A DNA stretch of 64,000 nucleotides from Aeromonas sanarellii (GTDB lineage: Bacteria > Pseudomonadota > Gammaproteobacteria > Enterobacterales > Aeromonadaceae): the NCBI RefSeq assembly GCF_000820085.1, contig NZ_CDBN01000094.1:18331-82330 (forward strand), in the 5' to 3' direction. Of the stretch, positions 59,279-64,000 are shown one piece after another. Every line of letters begins with the position of its first letter. Within the stretch, counting starts at the first letter, position 1. Under the pieces are notes generated by a model. The model was given only the letters and a program-made list of their open reading frames with translations. It was not told the origin of the DNA and ran no database searches. A program made the position numbers and the translations under genes.

Positions 59279-60082
59279 ATGACCCTATTCCCACAGCGTC
59301 CGTTACTGCTCTCCCTCGCCTGCTGCCTGACGTTGACGGCCTGCGACGACGACAGGATCCACAACATCTGTTCCCAATCCCCGGCCCTGTGTGAGGATCT
59401 GGTGGACGACGGCTGGTGTCGCCACGAGCGCAGCGACGTCATCCGCGCCCGCTACCGCCTGCAGGAGGAGGGGACGGACAGGCGCCAGTACGAGTTGATG
59501 CGCGGACTGGAGCGCTACCTGCAGTGCGCCGAGCACTCCACCAACATCGAGTACAAGCGGGCCCGCGAGCAGAAGAGCCCCCGGGTGGAGGGCATGCTGG
59601 CCGCCGGCACCCAGCTGGAGCAGCTGGATGCGCAGACCCGCAATTCCCGGGATCCCTATCTGCTGCTCTGGCACTGGACCAACAACACCAATCCCCAGGC
59701 CCGGGCCGACTTCCTGGCGCTGGAAGGCACCCCCGCCCTCGAGGAGCCCGAACTGCAACTGGCCCTGGGGGGCATCTATGCCAAGAGCGAGCCACAGAAA
59801 GCCATCACGCTCATGCACCATGCGCTCTCCCTCTACGGGGAGGGAGACAGGGTCAACAGCCGGATCCTGACGGCCCTCAGCACCCTCTACATGGGGCAGA
59901 AGGCGTTTGATCAGGCCTACCTGTGGGGCAAGGTGAGCGAGTCCTTCCAGGAGAGCCCCGAGGTCTCCTCCACCCGGCTCGGGATCTACCACGCCATCGG
60001 CAAGGAGCAGCAGGAGAGGCTGGATCAGGCGGCCGCCACCATAGTCGAGGCGCTCAGACAAGGGAGCTACCAGGCCCCATGA
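59279..60082 (+). CDS. DUF2989 lipoprotein
   Basis: A 267-residue predicted lipoprotein: RPLLLSLACCLTLTAC ends in lipobox LTAC. The mature protein begins DDDRIHNICSQSPALCEDLV and DDGWCRHERSDVIRARYRL, the cysteine pattern of DUF2989, and then becomes helical with TPR-like segments (LALGGIYAKSEPQKAITLM; ALSTLYMGQKAFDQAYLWG). It is likely an outer-membrane-anchored periplasmic protein; function unknown. Its stop overlaps the start of the Nudix gene (ATGA), so the two are coupled. Confidence 0.83.
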   Translation: MTLFPQRPLLLSLACCLTLTACDDDRIHNICSQSPALCEDLVDDGWCRHERSDVIRARYRLQEEGTDRRQYELMRGLERYLQCAEHSTNIEYKRAREQKSPRVEGMLAAGTQLEQLDAQTRNSRDPYLLLWHWTNNTNPQARADFLALEGTPALEEPELQLALGGIYAKSEPQKAITLMHHALSLYGEGDRVNSRILTALSTLYMGQKAFDQAYLWGKVSESFQESPEVSSTRLGIYHAIGKEQQERLDQAAATIVEALRQGSYQAP

Positions 60083-60636
60083 TACCGCTGCCATCCGGCG
60101 CCCTTGAGTGGGCCCATGCCTTCGACATCCGCCTCGTCCATGGTCAGGTCCCCTGCGAGGGGAGGGTGCTCGAGCGGACCACGGTCAGGGCCGTGGTGAT
60201 GCGCGGGGATGAACTGCTGCTGGTGCATTCTAGCGTCAACGGGGATCTCATGTTCCCCGGTGGCGGCGTCGAGGCGGGGGAGTGCCACGGTGCCGCCCTG
60301 GCCCGTGAGCTGCGGGAAGAGTGCGGTGCCGAGCTGCTGGAGGTGGGGCCCCTGCTGGGAGAAACCCGGGAGTACCGCGCCGCCCGCGAGCCGGACTACG
60401 ACGCCTACTGCATCCGATCGTCCTATTACCTCTGCCGGGTGGGGGAGGGGTGGAGCGAGCCCTGTCCCCAGCCTTACGAGATCCGCCTCGGCTTCGCCCC
60501 GGGCTGGTTCGCCCTGGCCGAGGCCCTGCAGACCAACAAGACCCAGCTGGCCGGCCCCTGTCCCCAGTGGACGGTGCGGGAGACCCGGGTGCTGGCCGAG
60601 CTGCACCGCTGGCATGAGTCCGGCCTGCTGGCCTGA
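60079..60636 (+). CDS. Nudix hydrolase
   Basis: A 185-residue hydrolase of nucleoside diphosphate-X type. The Nudix box G-x5-E-x7-REUXEEXGU is intact as GGVEAGECHGAALARELREECGAE near residues 62-85 in two overlapping pieces (GGGVEAGE and RELREECGAE). Flanking blocks are RAVVMRGDELLLVHSSVNGD and PYEIRLGFAPGWFALAEAL. Substrate cannot be told. It starts on the stop codon of the DUF2989 gene and ends before a strong terminator. Confidence 0.9.
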   Translation: MIPLPSGALEWAHAFDIRLVHGQVPCEGRVLERTTVRAVVMRGDELLLVHSSVNGDLMFPGGGVEAGECHGAALARELREECGAELLEVGPLLGETREYRAAREPDYDAYCIRSSYYLCRVGEGWSEPCPQPYEIRLGFAPGWFALAEALQTNKTQLAGPCPQWTVRETRVLAELHRWHESGLLA

Positions 60637-60663
60637 GGCTTTCTTCTCTTCCCCCATAAAAAA

Positions 60664-60687
60664 AACCGCCCGAGGGCGGTTTTTTTT
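60664..60687. terminator. Bidirectional terminator between the Nudix gene and sppA
   Basis: ACCGCCC pairs with GGGCGGT around GA (stem at about 60665-60680), with A7 on the left and T8 on the right, giving a T run for both convergent genes. Confidence 0.88.
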
Positions 60688-60701
60688 ATGGGGGAGTCAC
60701 G

Positions 60702-62546
60702 TCACTGGACACAGACCGGGCAGAAGGCATAGGTGCCCTGGGGATCGTTGAAGCGGGTCAGGGGATCCAGGCCGCGGTTCATCTCCAGCAGCGCCTTGCC
60801 AAAGCCCGCGGGCAGCCAGCTCTGCAGGTGCGGGGCCAGGATGCGGGCGCTGCTGTCAAACAGCTCGCGCAGGAACTTGTCCCGGGCTGACTCTTCCGGT
60901 GCTATGGGGGTGACCTGCCAGCGCTTGAGATTGGCGAGCTCGGCGGCGGCCTTGAGGGCGTCGTCCAGATTGCCGAACTCGTCCACCAGCCCCAGATCCT
61001 TGGCATCCCGACCTGTCCAGACCCGGCCCTCGGCGGCTTTCTCCGCCTCCTCCGGGCTCAGGCCGCGGCCCTTGCCCACCAGGCCGACGAAGCGCTGGTA
61101 GGTGTCTTCCACGCTGAGCTGGATGGCCTCGCCCACGTGCTCAGGCAGGGCCCGGGTCAACCCGATCCCCACGAAGTCCGTGGTGCCCACGCCGTCGGTG
61201 TGCACCCCGTACTGGGAGAGCGCCTTGTCGATGGTGGCGAACATGCCGAACACCCCGATGGAGCCGGTGAGGGTGGTGGGGGAGGCGAAGATCTTGTCCG
61301 CATCGGCGGAGATCCAGTAGCCACCGGAGGCGGCGTAGCTGCCCATGGAGATGACCACCGGCTTGCCCGCCTGTTTCAGGGCCAGCAGCTCGGCGCGGAT
61401 CTGTTCTGCGGCGAAGGCGCTGCCCCCCGGGCTGTCGACCCGCAGCACCACGGCCTTCACCTGGTCGTCGCGGCGGGCCTCGGCCAGCAGATCGGCCAGG
61501 CTGTCGCCCCCTATGGTGCCGGCGGGTTGCACGCCGTCCATGATGGCGCCGCTGGCGGTGATGAGGCCCACCTCATCCTTGCCGCTCTGGGGATACTGCT
61601 CCGGAATGGCGGCCAGGTACTCCTTGAGGCCCACCCCCTTCCAGCCGTGATCATCGCTCTCGCCCACCTCCTTGATCACCGCCTGGGTCATCTCGTCGCG
61701 GGTGGCGAGCTGATCCACCAGGCCGTTGTCGAGGGCGTAGCTGGCGGCGTTGCCACCGGCCTTGCGCAGCAGCTCGAGGAAGTGATCCTTGTTGGGTGCG
61801 ACCGCATCGGGCTCGATCTCCCGCTGCTCGGCCACGTCCGCCACATAGGACTGCCACAGCTGATCCAGCCAGCGCTGGTTCGCCTCCTTGCTCTCGGGGG
61901 ACATCTCGTCCCGGGTATAGGGTTCGACGAAGGACTTGTAGGTGCCGACCTTGAACACGTGGGGGGTGACGTTGAGCTTCTCCAGCGCCGACTTGAAATA
62001 GGTCTGGTAGACGCCGAGGCCCTCGATCAGCACGGCACCGCTCTGGTTGAGCAGCACGTGATCGGCGTGGGCGGCGAGCAGGTAGGCTCCCTGGCTGTAG
62101 TAGTCGGCCATGGCGATGACCGGCTTGCCGCTCTCCTTGAAGGCGTCGATGGCGGCTGCCACCTCCTGCAGCTTGGAGAGGCTGGCTCCCTGCAGTCCCT
62201 GGGGCTTGAGCACCAGCGCCTTGATGCGATCGTCATCCCCGGCGCTCTTGATGGCCCACAGCAGATCGGAGAGCACTATCTCGCTCGGCTGCTCGTCGCT
62301 GCTGTCCATCTGCCGCAGCAGTTGCACGGTCGGATCGGTTTGAGTGCGCTGCTCCACCAGCACGCCGGAGAGGTTGAGGGTGAGGGCTCCCTCGATGGGG
62401 GTGTCCGGGGTCTCGCTCTGGCCGACGCTGAAGGCGATGACCAGCACGACGAGCAGAAACAGCAGGTTGACCAGCATCAACCGGGTAAAGTTGAGCAGAC
62501 GCCAGAGGCTGCGAAATAGCCACCCCAGACCTTTGAAAATAGACAT
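60702..62546 (-). CDS. sppA: Signal peptide peptidase SppA, 67-kDa type
   Basis: Membrane-anchored serine protease that degrades cleaved signal peptides. 614 residues, the tandem two-domain (67K) form. One N-terminal membrane helix (LMLVNLLFLLVVLVIAFSVG, residues 23-42). The catalytic lysine is at about 204 in VGTYKSFVEPYTRDEMS in the N-domain and the nucleophile serine at about 407 in SMGSYAASGGYWISA in the C-domain, the split Ser/Lys dyad of this type. An unusual C-terminal CPVCVQ is present. Monocistronic; divergent from fadH. Confidence 0.95.
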   Translation of the reverse strand: MSIFKGLGWLFRSLWRLLNFTRLMLVNLLFLLVVLVIAFSVGQSETPDTPIEGALTLNLSGVLVEQRTQTDPTVQLLRQMDSSDEQPSEIVLSDLLWAIKSAGDDDRIKALVLKPQGLQGASLSKLQEVAAAIDAFKESGKPVIAMADYYSQGAYLLAAHADHVLLNQSGAVLIEGLGVYQTYFKSALEKLNVTPHVFKVGTYKSFVEPYTRDEMSPESKEANQRWLDQLWQSYVADVAEQREIEPDAVAPNKDHFLELLRKAGGNAASYALDNGLVDQLATRDEMTQAVIKEVGESDDHGWKGVGLKEYLAAIPEQYPQSGKDEVGLITASGAIMDGVQPAGTIGGDSLADLLAEARRDDQVKAVVLRVDSPGGSAFAAEQIRAELLALKQAGKPVVISMGSYAASGGYWISADADKIFASPTTLTGSIGVFGMFATIDKALSQYGVHTDGVGTTDFVGIGLTRALPEHVGEAIQLSVEDTYQRFVGLVGKGRGLSPEEAEKAAEGRVWTGRDAKDLGLVDEFGNLDDALKAAAELANLKRWQVTPIAPEESARDKFLRELFDSSARILAPHLQSWLPAGFGKALLEMNRGLDPLTRFNDPQGTYAFCPVCVQ

Positions 62547-62676
62547 GGCTGCGTTGTCGCCCTGTTAATGGGTAGAGAAGGGCATTATTAACCAGTTGCA
62601 CCGTTAATTGCCATTTCCCCTTGGCGACGATCGCCTGCCCCGCCTTCGGAACACGGCTGTTCGCTGAAAAAATGTC

Positions 62677-62716
62677 CAAACAATTGTTTGAAAAAGAATT
62701 TTTGATTCTTTACTCT
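62677..62716 (+). promoter_or_regulatory. Promoter of fadH with a PsrA-like palindrome
   Basis: CAAACAATTGTTTG (62677-62690) is a perfect palindrome and fits the PsrA/fatty-acid regulator motif [GC]AAAC-N2-4-GTTT[GC]. It overlaps TTGAAA (62688-62693), which with TACTCT (62711-62716) at 17 bp forms a candidate promoter. AAAGAAT/ATTCTTT flank a 5-nt centre at 62693-62711. The rest of the gap 62547-62852 shows no gene. Confidence 0.5.
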
Positions 62717-62732
62717 AGCCCCAGTTTGATAA

Positions 62733-64000
<1,268 letters not shown>

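Overview
The window is a high-GC gammaproteobacterial chromosome segment. Gene content and protein sequences fit Aeromonas best: assimilatory nitrate genes beside an aryl-polyene cluster, a cysJIH operon, prfB-lysS with the conserved RF2 frameshift, and yjjPB. The genus is my inference from family resemblance; no search was run. There are no rRNA or tRNA genes, CRISPR arrays or insertion sequences that I can see. Nearly all the DNA is accounted for by about 60 genes, many in tightly overlapping operons.

Layout. 1-4774: end of an unknown gene, proline synthesis (proB-proA), a secreted L,D-transpeptidase-like protein, a universal stress protein and a periplasmic binding protein. 4775-5770: a SPOUT RNA methyltransferase whose 3' end is followed by a four-copy 115-bp tandem array of its own damaged 3' end. 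5771-16806: assimilatory nitrate and nitrite reduction. nasA-cobA and nrtABD-nirBD are two units separated by an ANTAR-domain antiterminator gene. Both units have leaders with a sigma54-like promoter, NtrC-like sites, a hexaloop hairpin and an intrinsic terminator, which suggests nitrogen-starvation plus nitrate control. cobA supplies the siroheme precursor for NirB and also for CysI further on; mogA (38270) serves the molybdenum cofactor needed by NasA.

16807-20533: pseudouridine catabolism (HTH-PfkB kinase plus psuG), an alpha-carbonic anhydrase, an AT-rich stretch with a nuclease gene fragment, and a small repeat lipoprotein. 20579-37688: a complete aryl-polyene (APE) lipid cluster with two divergent arms. 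The arms encode a methyltransferase and lipoprotein on the left, and two ACPs, KS/CLF enzymes, a ketoreductase, two dehydratases, an AMP ligase, an ammonia-lyase, a thioesterase, acyl- and glycosyltransferases, a LolA-like carrier and an MMPL exporter on the right. Together they should start, extend, reduce and dehydrate an aryl chain, attach it to a lipid and move it to the outer membrane.

37766-64000: housekeeping and sensory genes. These are a DUF2541 protein with its ribosome-binding site inside a perfect hairpin, mogA, DUF3135, yjjP-yjjB, folA, cysJIH, a PhzF-like protein, prfB-lysS, a chemoreceptor with a FliA-type promoter, a GGDEF/EAL protein of lower GC, gltS, ansA, a DUF1315 protein with an N-terminally extended GAPDH, a DUF2989 lipoprotein, a Nudix hydrolase, sppA and the start of fadH, which runs off the end.

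I did not find an obviously unprecedented multi-gene system. The most unusual items are the two gene-3'-end duplications (SPOUT methyltransferase and nrtB), the paired nitrate attenuators, the SD-sequestering hairpin at 37766-37790, and the palindromes in front of the HTH-kinase gene.
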